DNA of 64,000 bases from Desulfosporosinus sp. HMP52 (lineage in GTDB: Bacteria > Bacillota > Desulfitobacteriia > Desulfitobacteriales > Desulfitobacteriaceae), in the NCBI RefSeq assembly GCF_000765145.1, contig NZ_JMGA01000001.1, forward strand, positions 1-64,000. Reading direction: 5' to 3'. A program made the position numbers and the translations under genes. Under the pieces are notes generated by a model, which was not told the origin of the DNA, did no database searches, and saw only the letters and a program-made list of their open reading frames with translations. Numbering within the stretch: position 1 is the stretch's first letter; each line of letters begins with the position of its first letter. Shown here piece by piece: positions 17,793 through 26,621 of this stretch.

Positions 17793-18560
17793 TTAATCTT
17801 CTTTGAAAAACTGCACCGCAGTCTTAATTACCTGGTTCAATCCGTCCGGAGTCCTAATACGGTGATCTGCACCTTTGACCTCGGTTAATCTCGCTCCGAA
17901 CTGCTTGGCAAAGCGCCGCGCGTCCACCACAGACGCGGTCTCATCGGCATCACCGTGGATCATAGCTAACTCTGCCTGACCCCGCTGGTAGAGTTGGAAC
18001 ACATTATTCGCGTCTAGGTCGGCGTAGAATTCCCTTGTGATCTTCAAAGGGCGAATATAGTCAACATCCAGCATAATGTAGCCCTGCTCCCTTAGCTTAG
18101 TATACTGCTCCGGAGAAGTAGCGTTTTTAAACAGCCCCTGCATATCCACTGCCGCACAGCGCAATAACGATCTCTTGCCTGTGTGGGTGCGCGTTGCCAG
18201 ATAGATCAAATTGATGTACGCTCCGAAGCTGGAGGAGAAATAGGCGATATCCGCCTCAGGCCTGAGCTCAAGGATATAGGCTTCCACCGCAGAAAGGTCG
18301 TTCAGACAGTTAGATATTCTAAACATCTCGCCGTCTACCGTGCTATCGCCATGAGCGGGAAAATCAAAGCTATAAGTCCCAATGCCGTGTTCCGAAAGTG
18401 CTGCTGCAATAGACTTAGCCGTCGGACTTTCCTTGCTGCTGCCAAGTCCATGGCTAATGATGACAATCCTCTTCTCGTCACCGCTTAGATTGTTCACGCA
18501 CGGGATATTGTAACCGTTTAATCCACGAATGCTTTCTTTTTGCATGACAGCCTCCTTCAT
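17793..18560 (-). CDS. Alpha/beta hydrolase
   Basis: The 255-residue protein has an oxyanion-hole segment (SHGLGSSKES), a lid-type SFDFPAHGDS motif, the nucleophile elbow YFSSSFGAY, the acidic residue in IHGDADETAS and the histidine in GADHRI. The elbow reads S-x-S-x-G where G-x-S-x-G is usual. It resembles serine aminopeptidase/acyl hydrolases of the S9/S33 type. The substrate cannot be predicted. It stands alone, with about 250 bases of noncoding sequence toward the kinase gene that show no clear structure. Confidence 0.82.
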   Translation of the reverse strand: MKEAVMQKESIRGLNGYNIPCVNNLSGDEKRIVIISHGLGSSKESPTAKSIAAALSEHGIGTYSFDFPAHGDSTVDGEMFRISNCLNDLSAVEAYILELRPEADIAYFSSSFGAYINLIYLATRTHTGKRSLLRCAAVDMQGLFKNATSPEQYTKLREQGYIMLDVDYIRPLKITREFYADLDANNVFQLYQRGQAELAMIHGDADETASVVDARRFAKQFGARLTEVKGADHRIRTPDGLNQVIKTAVQFFKED

Positions 18561-18719
18561 TCGCCCAATAAGTATTTGAATACTTAAACCTCATTATAAA
18601 ATATTTCGACAAGCAAATGACATATCCTCTCTTTGACACATTTCATAAGATGTTAGTCACGACCCAATATTCATACAGTGAAAACCTATCCAAGCCAATA
18701 TAAAAAAATCCTTGCAACG

Positions 18720-18855
18720 CTAATAGAAGCACCGCCTGGCAGTTTATTGAGCAGTTGCAGGATTTAGTAAGGCGAACTGGCTGCGATACGGGATATTAGG
18801 GTGGTTGAGATGACCACAAACGATCTCTATGATCCGCCGGTGACGTAAGCAATTT
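18720..18855. repeat. Dispersed repeat, copy B (contiguous form)
   Basis: Bases 18720-18740 match 4279-4299 (20 of 21) and 18740-18855 match 5725-5840 (113 of 116). Here the two parts are joined, so this copy shows the uninterrupted arrangement. It lies in a 440-base gap between the hydrolase and HAD genes and encodes no convincing protein. Confidence 0.8.
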
Positions 18856-18863
18856 CCCATAGA

Positions 18864-18914
18864 AAAGGAGCGCCTTTAAACTGCACTCAGTTCTTTAGGC
18901 GCCTCCTTCTTTTA
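18864..18914. terminator. Bidirectional terminator downstream of the HAD gene
   Basis: AAGGAGCGCCTTTAAA pairs imperfectly with TTTAGGCGCCTCCTT, with T-rich tracts on both sides. It would end the minus-strand HAD transcript. Confidence 0.8.
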
Positions 18915-18999
18915 CTTATTCCTAGACATTGGAATATATGATTTCCCTTTATTAACTGGAACCAGGCATTAGACAAAGAAAGCTATAGTGTTCGGTTTT

Positions 19000-19629
19000 T
19001 TAAGGTAATATTATCGTTAACAATTCTTCAAAACAATCAATCACATAATCATACTCTTCAACCTTACCAAAGCCATATCTGGCATATACAAAGGGAATTT
19101 CCGCCACTTTGGCTGACTGAGCATCTCCCATGGTATCTCCTACATAAATAGGTTTTTTTAGTTCATTTCTTGCTATGAGGATTTTATTGGTTTCCCCTTT
19201 TGACAGCCCGGTTACACCCCAACATTCAAAATCACTGAAGTATTTATTTAAGCTATGGGCCTTAAAGAAGGCCTGGATATAGCCATCCTGACAATTACTG
19301 ACTATGAACAATTTGTATTTTTCAGCTAACTTTACAAGGGTTTCTTCTAATTTAGGGTATAATATTCCGCCATGTTTCTCTAAATGAGCTTGTTCTGTTT
19401 CACAGAATTCTTTCATTAATTTCTTTTGACTAGGTTCATCTAATTCCGGGAACAACTTTTTGCCTATTTCATCCATTGGCAGCCCCATGCAGCCCTGCAT
19501 ATCTTCAGGGGTTACTCCCTTTATAATGTTAGGATAATTGGCTAAGACCGTTTCCCAGGCCTCACAAATTCCTGCCATGGAATTCCAAAGTGTGCCGTCT
19601 AAATCAAAAATAATACTATCAATCTCCAT
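19000..19629 (-). CDS. HAD-family phosphatase (phosphoglycolate phosphatase-like)
   Basis: The 209-residue protein has the HAD motifs in order: I, FDLDGTLWNS with the nucleophilic Asp; II, FIVSNCQDG; III, a Lys in GLSKGETNK; IV, IYVGDTMGDAQSA. A cap domain occupies residues about 15-85. It hydrolyses a small phosphomonoester such as 2-phosphoglycolate or a sugar phosphate; which one cannot be told. It is monocistronic. Confidence 0.9.
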   Translation of the reverse strand: MEIDSIIFDLDGTLWNSMAGICEAWETVLANYPNIIKGVTPEDMQGCMGLPMDEIGKKLFPELDEPSQKKLMKEFCETEQAHLEKHGGILYPKLEETLVKLAEKYKLFIVSNCQDGYIQAFFKAHSLNKYFSDFECWGVTGLSKGETNKILIARNELKKPIYVGDTMGDAQSAKVAEIPFVYARYGFGKVEEYDYVIDCFEELLTIILP

Positions 19630-19734
19630 TTTCTTACCATCCTTTAAATTGCTACCGATCCAATATGTTTGCTTCGCAGGAGAATAATAATAAGAGAAAC
19701 AATCTATCGATTATGAAAATGCGTTGTCTCCCTT

Positions 19735-20067
19735 TTAAATAGAAGGAAACACCGCACTCAAATCTACCATTAAATCTGGAAATATTGATACATTTATTGT
19801 TTCATCTTCTGTGTATATTTCTGGCCTACCATACCTACCGTTACTTTGCAATATGAATACACTTACAAGCTTACCTTCTGGCTCAACAATCCAGTATTCC
19901 ACAACTCCAGCTTTTTCATATTGATTAAACTTGGTAACCCTGTCATGTTTAATCGAAGATGGAGAAATAATTTCAATTATCAAGTCGGGTATACCCTTAC
20001 AGCCTTGTTTATCAATTTTAGATTGGTCACATACAACAGTAATGTCAGCTCCTTTCTGCAAATCCAT
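19735..20067 (-). pseudogene. N-terminally truncated Uma2-family nuclease
   Basis: The 110 residues match the second half of Uma2/DUF820 proteins: ITVVCDQSKIDKQGCKGIPDLIIEIISPSS, then YEKAGVVEYWIVEPEG. The first 70-80 residues of the family, with part of the catalytic core, are missing, and the frame upstream of the ATG runs into a stop after 16 codons. No ribosome site fits the ATG. Uma2 proteins belong to the PD-(D/E)XK nuclease fold and are often mobile. This copy is probably inactive. Confidence 0.7.
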
Positions 20068-20159
20068 GTAGCCGAGATAATAATGGGTACTGGAACTTTT
20101 CGGGCAGTACTTCCTCTATAAAACTACCTTCTAACAGACTTAGAAACATCGGTGATCAT

Positions 20160-20345
20160 TCTAATTATAGTGATACTTGAATCAACTGTGGTATACTATA
20201 AGCAAAGAGGAGCCATGTTGCTCGCATGACTCCAATATAACAACCGCTTCTAGAGCGGTCGGCGTCAAAAGTGCGGAATAGACCGAACCTTTGTTGTGAG
20301 GCGGTCTATTTCCGTTTATGGAATGAAAGTATTAACACTCGCCCG
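20160..20345 (+). other. Structured noncoding region, possible degraded small-RNA or type I toxin locus
   Basis: A TATACT -10-like element (about 20191) is followed by a purine-rich GAGGAG, a four-codon ATG frame, a hairpin ACCGCT/AGCGGT (20241-20258) and a second strong hairpin with arms of about ten bases (ATAGACCG and CGGTCTAT, within 20277-20314). No protein of useful length is encoded. The layout resembles small toxin/antisense loci in Firmicutes, but I cannot identify a toxin. The rest of 20068-20549 has nothing recognisable. Confidence 0.35.
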
Positions 20346-20549
20346 GCAAGCCTTTTTCTGTTATAGGTAAATTATAGCATACAAGCACTCGATTTGGGTG
20401 CTTTTAACTATATCTAAACCAGGTTTGTATCATCTGTATACCATCTCCACTCTGCTGGGCATATATCTATCACAATATTGATATGGTTGATAGTACTTTG
20501 ACTTCACCATCAAATGTTAACATCAATATCCCCCCATAAGTGCACAAGC

Positions 20550-21767
20550 TTAATCCTTTTTCCTCTTTACTAAATTTAATCCCTTGATCCCCCAATGAAT
20601 AAGCCCAGTCAACTGCTTCATAGCCGGGTATTCCAGCGTCCTTACAACATCCTGCAAATGACTCCGGATCTTTAGATGCTGGGGACAAACTTTCTCACAC
20701 TTTCCACAACCGCTGCAGAGTGAGGCATGGCTGGGTACACCCCCGACTAAACCGCTTGTCATGAGAAAATAATGAATTTTTGTCCGTTTGGTCTGAAAAA
20801 GATGCTTATCATTATAAATCCCCAGGCAGTTTGGAATATCGACGCCCGACGGGCAAGGTAGACAATATCGGCAGCCTGTGCAGCCAATCTTGAGCAGTTT
20901 TTGATAAGCATCCTTAACTCTTTCCACGACAGCCAGTTCTTCCTGTGCTAAGGAATTCGGATAAGCCTCCCCTGCTGTGCGGATATTTTCCCTAATCTGT
21001 GCTTCTTCGTTCATCCCTGACAACAACATGGTTACCTCAGGGTGGTTCCACACCCAGCGCAAGGCCCATTCGGCAGGTGTCCTTTCTAATTCGGCCTTAC
21101 TCCAGATTTTTTCAACCTCCGCAGGTATCCTGCCCACTAATCTCCCTCCTCGGAGAGGTTCCATGACAACGACACCCAGCCCTTTGGCAGCTGCATACTG
21201 AAGGCCTTCAGTTCCTGCCTGGTAATATTCATCAAGATAATTGTACTGGATTTGGCACATGTCCCAGTCATAGTCATCGACAATCAGCTTAAAGTTTTCT
21301 CTGTCCCCGTGAAAGGAAAAACCAGTATGAATGATCTTGCCGTCCCTCCGGGCGCTTTGCAGAAAATTCAGAATCCCGAGGCGTTTCATTTTTTCCCAGG
21401 AAGCAAAATCCGTTAGCATATGCAGGAGGTAATAGTCGATCCGATCCGTCTTAAGCCTCTTCAACTGGGTTTCCAGAACCTCTTCCATTCCTCGCCGGGA
21501 CTGGATCAGATAGGTTGGCAGCTTGGTGGCAATTTTCACTTTGTTTCTAATCCCCTTGGAAAACACCTCACCCAAAAAGCTTTCACTTTTCCCGCCATGA
21601 TAGACATAAGCCGTATCAAAATAATTGACACCATTGTCTATCGCCTGAAGCAGCTGCCTTTCTGTGCGTTGGGCATCGATTCTCCCGTTGATTTCCTGAA
21701 AACGCATGCAGCCATAACCTAGAATTGAAACCTTGTCGCCTGTATTGCCCATTTCTCTATAAAGCAT
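20550..21767 (-). CDS. Aldo/keto reductase with C-terminal [4Fe-4S] ferredoxin domain
   Basis: Residues 1-280 form the AKR barrel: GYGCMRFQE, the catalytic Tyr in NYFDTAYVYHGG, His in DYYLLHMLTDF and Asp in VDDYDWDM. Residues about 295-370 carry two cluster motifs, CTGCRYCLPCPSGVDIPNC and CSGCGKCEKVCPQ. Such fused AKRs are common in anaerobic Clostridia and probably link an NAD(P)H- or ferredoxin-dependent reduction of an aldehyde or ketone. A second member of the family lies at 54469-55617. It is on the same strand as the lipid operon but is separated from it by 69 bases and may be transcribed with it. Confidence 0.92.
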   Translation of the reverse strand: MLYREMGNTGDKVSILGYGCMRFQEINGRIDAQRTERQLLQAIDNGVNYFDTAYVYHGGKSESFLGEVFSKGIRNKVKIATKLPTYLIQSRRGMEEVLETQLKRLKTDRIDYYLLHMLTDFASWEKMKRLGILNFLQSARRDGKIIHTGFSFHGDRENFKLIVDDYDWDMCQIQYNYLDEYYQAGTEGLQYAAAKGLGVVVMEPLRGGRLVGRIPAEVEKIWSKAELERTPAEWALRWVWNHPEVTMLLSGMNEEAQIRENIRTAGEAYPNSLAQEELAVVERVKDAYQKLLKIGCTGCRYCLPCPSGVDIPNCLGIYNDKHLFQTKRTKIHYFLMTSGLVGGVPSHASLCSGCGKCEKVCPQHLKIRSHLQDVVRTLEYPAMKQLTGLIHWGIKGLNLVKRKKD

Positions 21768-21836
21768 ATCTATTTTCCTGTCCTCTCATCTCAATTCAGC
21801 ATGAGTTGCAACGATCCCTTTGATACAAATAGTTCG

Positions 21837-22445
21837 CTAAAATAACCATATAGAAAGGATTGCTGTCGGGATTAACAGGTATAAGGACTTAACCAGCAGT
21901 CCATTTTTGTTGCACTGCAAAGGGGCAATCATCAAAACAGCTAAAGCGCTAAAAAACAGGAGCAAAACATAATGCAAATGCAGGAGATTGAATAGTTCGA
22001 GCAAAGAAAGAGTAATCAAAAACCAGCTCGCTGCCAGGGTAGTGGGAATACCTGAAAAATACTTTTTGCCCTCAATTTCCTCCATCCCCTCCAGATTAAA
22101 ATGGGCCAGTCGGCTTACCCCCGAGAGGATATAAGCGATGAGAATCAGAACTGACCCTAGGGAATTCAACCCCAGGAAATAGGCAATAAGCGCAGGCACG
22201 ATGCAAAAGTTGAAAAAGTCTGCCAAACTGTCCAGTTCTTTGCCAAAGTCTGATTCCATCCCGAATTTCCGGGCGGCAATCCCATCAAGCCGGTCAAGCA
22301 AGAGGGTGAAGGCGTAAAGGGTTAAAGCAAACTTAAGCTCTTGCTGGAAAATCAGGGTCAAGGTGATAAAGCCGATAGCCAAAGAGCATCCGGTGATGGT
22401 ATTGGGGATATTCAGGTACTTTAGATAAACAGATTTTCTCTTCAA
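21837..22445 (-). CDS. CDP-alcohol phosphatidyltransferase (PssA/PgsA-like)
   Basis: The enzyme joins CDP-diacylglycerol to an alcohol such as serine or glycerol phosphate, making a phospholipid head group in the membrane. The 202-residue protein has the full signature D-G-x2-A-R-x8-G-x3-D-x3-D, seen in DGIAARKFGMESDFGKELD and following residues, and about six helices. Which alcohol is used cannot be told; the gene order with CdsA favours PssA. It is the last gene of the lipid operon, 19 bases after the acyl carrier protein gene. Confidence 0.87.
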   Translation of the reverse strand: MKRKSVYLKYLNIPNTITGCSLAIGFITLTLIFQQELKFALTLYAFTLLLDRLDGIAARKFGMESDFGKELDSLADFFNFCIVPALIAYFLGLNSLGSVLILIAYILSGVSRLAHFNLEGMEEIEGKKYFSGIPTTLAASWFLITLSLLELFNLLHLHYVLLLFFSALAVLMIAPLQCNKNGLLVKSLYLLIPTAILSIWLF

Positions 22446-22464
22446 GCCAACCCCTCCCTCTCCC

Positions 22465-22707
22465 TTAGCTTAGAACTTTTTGGTGAGTCTTTTGGTCTAG
22501 GTATTCTAAGATATCCCTTATTGTTTTGAATTGGCTGATATGGGCATCGGGAATCTCGATTCCAAAGGATTCTTCAAGATCACAGACCATTTCCACTATC
22601 TCTAAGGAGTTTAAGGATAAATCATGGATTAAATGACTGTCCTGATGGATTTTCTCAAGGTTTGCATCATGGTATTTCGTGATGATTGCCACGACTTGAT
22701 TAAACAT
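22465..22707 (-). CDS. Acyl carrier protein
   Basis: The 80-residue acidic four-helix protein has the phosphopantetheine attachment site in LSLNSLEIVEM; the usual DSL is NSL here, with the modified Ser kept. It probably carries the acyl chain activated by the ligase encoded 14 bases upstream and delivers it to the PlsC-type acyltransferase or the dehydratase-like proteins. It is a dedicated second ACP, not the fatty-acid-synthase copy, as no fab genes are near. Confidence 0.9.
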   Translation of the reverse strand: MFNQVVAIITKYHDANLEKIHQDSHLIHDLSLNSLEIVEMVCDLEESFGIEIPDAHISQFKTIRDILEYLDQKTHQKVLS

Positions 22708-22720
22708 AGCTTAATTCCCC

Positions 22721-24388
22721 TCATTTCCTGATAATCTTCTTGGTGGTGGTCTTCTCGAATTCAGTTTGCCTGATTCTAAATTGGCTGATGTTTTTGTAAG
22801 CCGGCAGGGCCTTATTAAGCAGGTTAATTTCCTTAGCTAGTTCTTGCTTAATATTCTCCAGGGGCTGACCTTCCCTGTATTCTTCAGCTAAATAGACCTC
22901 GGCAACTATATAAAGCTCTTGATCTTCTTGATTACTATCGGCATAAACTAAGGCTTCGTTAACAGAGGGAATATTCATTAAGAGCATTTCCAGTTCTTCA
23001 GGATAGATGTTTTTCCCATTACTGAAGATGATGATGTTCTTAGTCCTGCCAGTGATAAATAAAAATCCATCTGCATCCAGTTTGCCAATATCTCCTGTCC
23101 TAAACCACCCATCCAGGAAAGCTCTGTCAGTTTCTTGCTCGTTTTTGAAATAGCCCCTCATAACACAATCTCCGCTGACCAGGATCTCCCCTTCCCCATC
23201 TTCATTGAGGTTGTGGAGCTTTACTCGGCAACAGGATAAGACCCTTCCAACACTGCCGTCTCTGTAATACTCGTTGCGGTTGACAGCAACAATAGGTGAG
23301 CATTCTGTTATGCCGTAGCCGTTGAGTACATTAATGCCAAAGCTTCTAAATCCCTTGACATACTTTGGATCCAGGGGTGCCCCGCCACAGACTATCAGCT
23401 TCAATTCTCCGCCAAAGGCAGCAATAACATTTCTAAAGAGGATTTTTCTAAGGTCAATTCCTACGGCCAATAAAGTATCACTTATTCTGCAAACTCTTTT
23501 TAGGAGCTTTTCCTTATGGGTTGATTTAGCAATCTGCCAGATTTTTTTGTACAGAGTTTCCACATAGAGTGGTACCAAAAAGAGATGTTCCGGTTTATAA
23601 TCCTGCAAATCACCGGCTAGTTTCTTCTGACTGCTGTTGATGCAGATACAAGTCCCGGCATGGAGCATACTCAACACTCCTGCTGTGAAACCAAAGGTAT
23701 GATGGATAGGCAAAATTAGTAAGGATGTAGTATAAACTTGAACATTATTCAGAGCACCGATGGTATTGGAGATAAGATTCCTATGGGTTAACATGACCCC
23801 TTTACTTAAGCCTGTTGTCCCTGAAGTGTAGTTTATGGCTGCCAGCTGGTCTCTCTCCAGCTTGAGGCTTGCAAAATCTATATCTTCCAGCACATAGTTT
23901 TTTCCCTGATCAATCAGCTGCCAGAAATTTAGGGAATTAGTAGTTTGAGGATTCTTTTCCGTCTCAATTAAGATTAAGTCCCTATCTAGGGCATTGATTG
24001 CGGCTTGAGCAATTTCTTGATACTGCGCTGAATAAACCAAGGCTTTGGCTTTGGTTTCCCTTAAAATTCCAGCGATTACCTTGGGGCCTAGTTCCTTGTC
24101 CAGAGGCACAATAACATTCCCGCTATTGACAGTCGCAAGATAGGTCACAATCCACTCGTAACTATTTTCCCCTATCACGGCAACTTTGTGATTTTTCACT
24201 CCTAATTTAAGCAGAGAAATCCCCAGAAATTTCACATCGTCATAAAAATCCTGATAGGTTCTTTTAATCTCCAGGCCTTTTTCTTTATACCTAAAGGCAA
24301 TGCTCTCTGCATACTTAGTTAGGCAATTTTCCATGAACTCTCTCAAGTCCAGGACTTGATCCGCTTGATATAATGGGTAATTATTCAC
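22721..24388 (-). CDS. AMP-forming acyl-CoA/acyl-ACP synthetase
   Basis: The adenylate-forming domain is complete: P loop YTSGTTGLSKGV, GYGITECSPIVAV, GWFRTGDIGK and the C-terminal hinge with the catalytic Lys in EKTTTKKIIRK. It activates a fatty acid with ATP and transfers it to CoA or, given the adjacent ACP gene, to ACP. The frame opens at TTG 24427 but a GTG at 24388 has AAGGGGGG about eight bases upstream, starts MNNYPLYQADQVLDL and avoids overlap with the transporter gene. It resembles the synthetase half of Aas. Confidence 0.9.
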   Translation of the reverse strand: MNNYPLYQADQVLDLREFMENCLTKYAESIAFRYKEKGLEIKRTYQDFYDDVKFLGISLLKLGVKNHKVAVIGENSYEWIVTYLATVNSGNVIVPLDKELGPKVIAGILRETKAKALVYSAQYQEIAQAAINALDRDLILIETEKNPQTTNSLNFWQLIDQGKNYVLEDIDFASLKLERDQLAAINYTSGTTGLSKGVMLTHRNLISNTIGALNNVQVYTTSLLILPIHHTFGFTAGVLSMLHAGTCICINSSQKKLAGDLQDYKPEHLFLVPLYVETLYKKIWQIAKSTHKEKLLKRVCRISDTLLAVGIDLRKILFRNVIAAFGGELKLIVCGGAPLDPKYVKGFRSFGINVLNGYGITECSPIVAVNRNEYYRDGSVGRVLSCCRVKLHNLNEDGEGEILVSGDCVMRGYFKNEQETDRAFLDGWFRTGDIGKLDADGFLFITGRTKNIIIFSNGKNIYPEELEMLLMNIPSVNEALVYADSNQEDQELYIVAEVYLAEEYREGQPLENIKQELAKEINLLNKALPAYKNISQFRIRQTEFEKTTTKKIIRK

Positions 24389-24404
24389 ACAGCCAGCCCC
24401 CCTT

Positions 24405-25730
24405 CTATTTCTTTGATTTACGGTCAATATCCCGATCTGTAAAGCCTTTATTCAAGCCCAACCCTGCTATTTTTGGGGGTTTGTCTAACCGCTGTATCAT
24501 TAGGACAGGTTTAGTTTTAATCCTCATTAAATATAAGGTTATTAAGGCCATCACGAAGAAACCCCAGACAATCTTGAGCATTAGCTTACTGAAATCCAGT
24601 CCGTAAGTTTTTGCTGCCAGGGATACGGAGAGAGTCAGCAGGTAGCAGGCCAAGGAGGCATAGTTAGGCAGGTTGTTGTAGATGGAGATCAATCCCGTGT
24701 TAATCTTCGTATTAGCAGAGGCTCTGCTGGCATAATTTCGGGTACAGAAAAGAAATATTCCGTAGGAGATTCCGGCCAAAGAACACCCACCAAGCAAAAA
24801 GGCAAAGGACCTGGAAATCTTTAAATAAAAGAGCAGCGTTATCAGGATCAATACCAATGTGGCGATACCGTTAGAGTTAGCAGAAAAGTTCGGGTTGTCT
24901 GTCAGCTTGATGGGCTGCTTGGAGAAAAAACCGAACCTTAAGACTGTGAGCACTGCAAAGATACTGATAACTCCAATAATCGTTCCTCCCTTAGCTGTTG
25001 GGTTGCTGAACTGATAATAATCACTCAAAATATAGATCATCATGGAAATCAGCATGGTTACTGCCGTTAAAATCAGGGCTGAATAGGCAACAAATAACCG
25101 ATCATATAAATTCAACTTACTTTTGGGAAGCGACCCTTCGTCTGCTCGAAAATCAGGCCTGATTTCTTGGGGATCTTGGCTAAGAAAAAGCAGGCTCAGC
25201 AGGGCAATCGTCCAGATTAAGATAATATTCTGGATTGGGTTGGCAGCGAAGCAGGAGAAATAGAGGGGTGCCAGCATAATACCCAGCAGTTGAAAAAAAA
25301 GATTGGAGCGAACATGGATTTCCAACTGCTCCCGCTCAGACTCTGCGACAAAAAAGCGATCCAGACAGTTATAAAAAAAATTCGAGATAAATTTCAGGAG
25401 CACAAAGCAGGCAAAATAGAGCCATAAATTTTTAACTGCCAAAAGTCCGGAAAAGGATGCTGTCATGGTAAAAATACAGCAGGCAGTCAGAAAGTTTCTG
25501 CGGCGGACAGGAGCGATTAGCGAGGAATAGAACTTATCCTTTTGGGAGGTAAGAATTCCCCCAATGGAAGCCAAGGTTCCTAACAACAGAAATAAGCTCA
25601 GGAAGGTATTCTTCTGTTCCGGATAATTGGACATAAAATATGCTTGCGGTAAAACACTTAAGGTTGCCGTCCAAATAAATGAAGTAAAGAAGTAGATTGT
25701 ATTTCTCTTGAATATTAAAGTGTTTAGCAC
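24405..25730 (-). CDS. Membrane transporter, probably MFS-type
   Basis: The 441-residue protein has about 12 hydrophobic helices in two halves joined by a charged loop (about residues 190-215). It shows an A-type loop with basic residues after helix 2-3 (APVRRRNF). No specific family motif is clear. Its place between CdsA and an acyl-ACP-synthetase-like gene resembles the LplT-Aas lysophospholipid import and reacylation pair of Gram-negative bacteria, so lipid flipping is a reasonable guess. The start is a GTG with GGGAGG upstream. Confidence 0.65.
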   Translation of the reverse strand: MLNTLIFKRNTIYFFTSFIWTATLSVLPQAYFMSNYPEQKNTFLSLFLLLGTLASIGGILTSQKDKFYSSLIAPVRRRNFLTACCIFTMTASFSGLLAVKNLWLYFACFVLLKFISNFFYNCLDRFFVAESEREQLEIHVRSNLFFQLLGIMLAPLYFSCFAANPIQNIILIWTIALLSLLFLSQDPQEIRPDFRADEGSLPKSKLNLYDRLFVAYSALILTAVTMLISMMIYILSDYYQFSNPTAKGGTIIGVISIFAVLTVLRFGFFSKQPIKLTDNPNFSANSNGIATLVLILITLLFYLKISRSFAFLLGGCSLAGISYGIFLFCTRNYASRASANTKINTGLISIYNNLPNYASLACYLLTLSVSLAAKTYGLDFSKLMLKIVWGFFVMALITLYLMRIKTKPVLMIQRLDKPPKIAGLGLNKGFTDRDIDRKSKK

Positions 25731-25748
25731 AGCTTGACCGGCCTCCCT

Positions 25749-26597
25749 CTAGTTCAGGTAGTATAAAAACATGAACAGCAGCGGTGAGACTGTGAAAGTG
25801 CTGTCAAACCTGTCCAGAATCCCGCCATGACCCGGGAGAAAATTGCTGAAATCCTTAATGCCTACACTTCGTTTAATCTTGGAAAACACTAAATCACCGG
25901 CATTTCCAAAGATAAAAATGGTGATGAGCAGAATTGCGTTCTGGATGAGTGTCGTTTCGGCTAAAACAGGGATGATGGTGTGAAACAAAATGAGGCCTGC
26001 CAGTAACCCACCCAATCCTCCGAGATAACCTTCCAGGGTTTTCTTGGGGCTCAGAACTTTAAAGACAAAGGTTTTGCCGAACTTTCGGCCGGCGAAGTAT
26101 CCGGTCACATCGTTAAAGGCCAGCATAGCGATCAGAAACCAAAGAGTATCAGGATTTAGTGAGTATAGAGCCACTAGGCTGGCAGCGGAAACAGCCAGGG
26201 ACATTACCCCGAAAGAATAGACGTAGAAGGGATTTCTGATCATCTTTAAGGTTCCGGCGAAGGTCAGTGCCACCAGGAGAAGAAATGGGGGGATAAAATA
26301 AATCAGATAGGAATCGAAGGATAGCATCAGCCAATAGCATCCTGCTACGATCAGAGCTAAGAGTATGGGGTATTTAATTTGGTAGTTTTTCCCCAATTCA
26401 TAGATGCTTAAGAGAAGGATCAGGGAAACCAAGCTAAAAACAGCCTTAACCCCCAGGATAGAAGCAAGGGAAATGACATTCAAAATCCCAAAAAATGAGG
26501 CTACTCGTAAGACTGTCTCTCGACTCTTCTTCACATAGGCAAGGGAGAAAATAAGGATAATCACGCAGAGAAAAAAGAGATAGGCCCGTAGAATCAT
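25749..26597 (-). CDS. cdsA: Phosphatidate cytidylyltransferase
   Basis: CdsA makes CDP-diacylglycerol from phosphatidate and CTP. The 282-residue protein has about eight helices and the C-terminal signature SKIKRSVGIKDFSNFLPGHG followed by GILDRFDS. It supplies the CDP-lipid for the phosphatidyltransferase encoded at the end of the operon. A housekeeping cdsA is normally found beside uppS/dxr, so this copy is probably dedicated to the operon's special lipid. Confidence 0.92.
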   Translation of the reverse strand: MILRAYLFFLCVIILIFSLAYVKKSRETVLRVASFFGILNVISLASILGVKAVFSLVSLILLLSIYELGKNYQIKYPILLALIVAGCYWLMLSFDSYLIYFIPPFLLLVALTFAGTLKMIRNPFYVYSFGVMSLAVSAASLVALYSLNPDTLWFLIAMLAFNDVTGYFAGRKFGKTFVFKVLSPKKTLEGYLGGLGGLLAGLILFHTIIPVLAETTLIQNAILLITIFIFGNAGDLVFSKIKRSVGIKDFSNFLPGHGGILDRFDSTFTVSPLLFMFLYYLN

Positions 26598-26621
26598 GGC
26601 TAAACCCCCAGAACGTATTTC

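Noticed and set aside
20470-20688. 72-residue minus-strand frame after the aldo/keto reductase
   Set aside because: It overlaps the end of the reductase in another frame and has no start signal.
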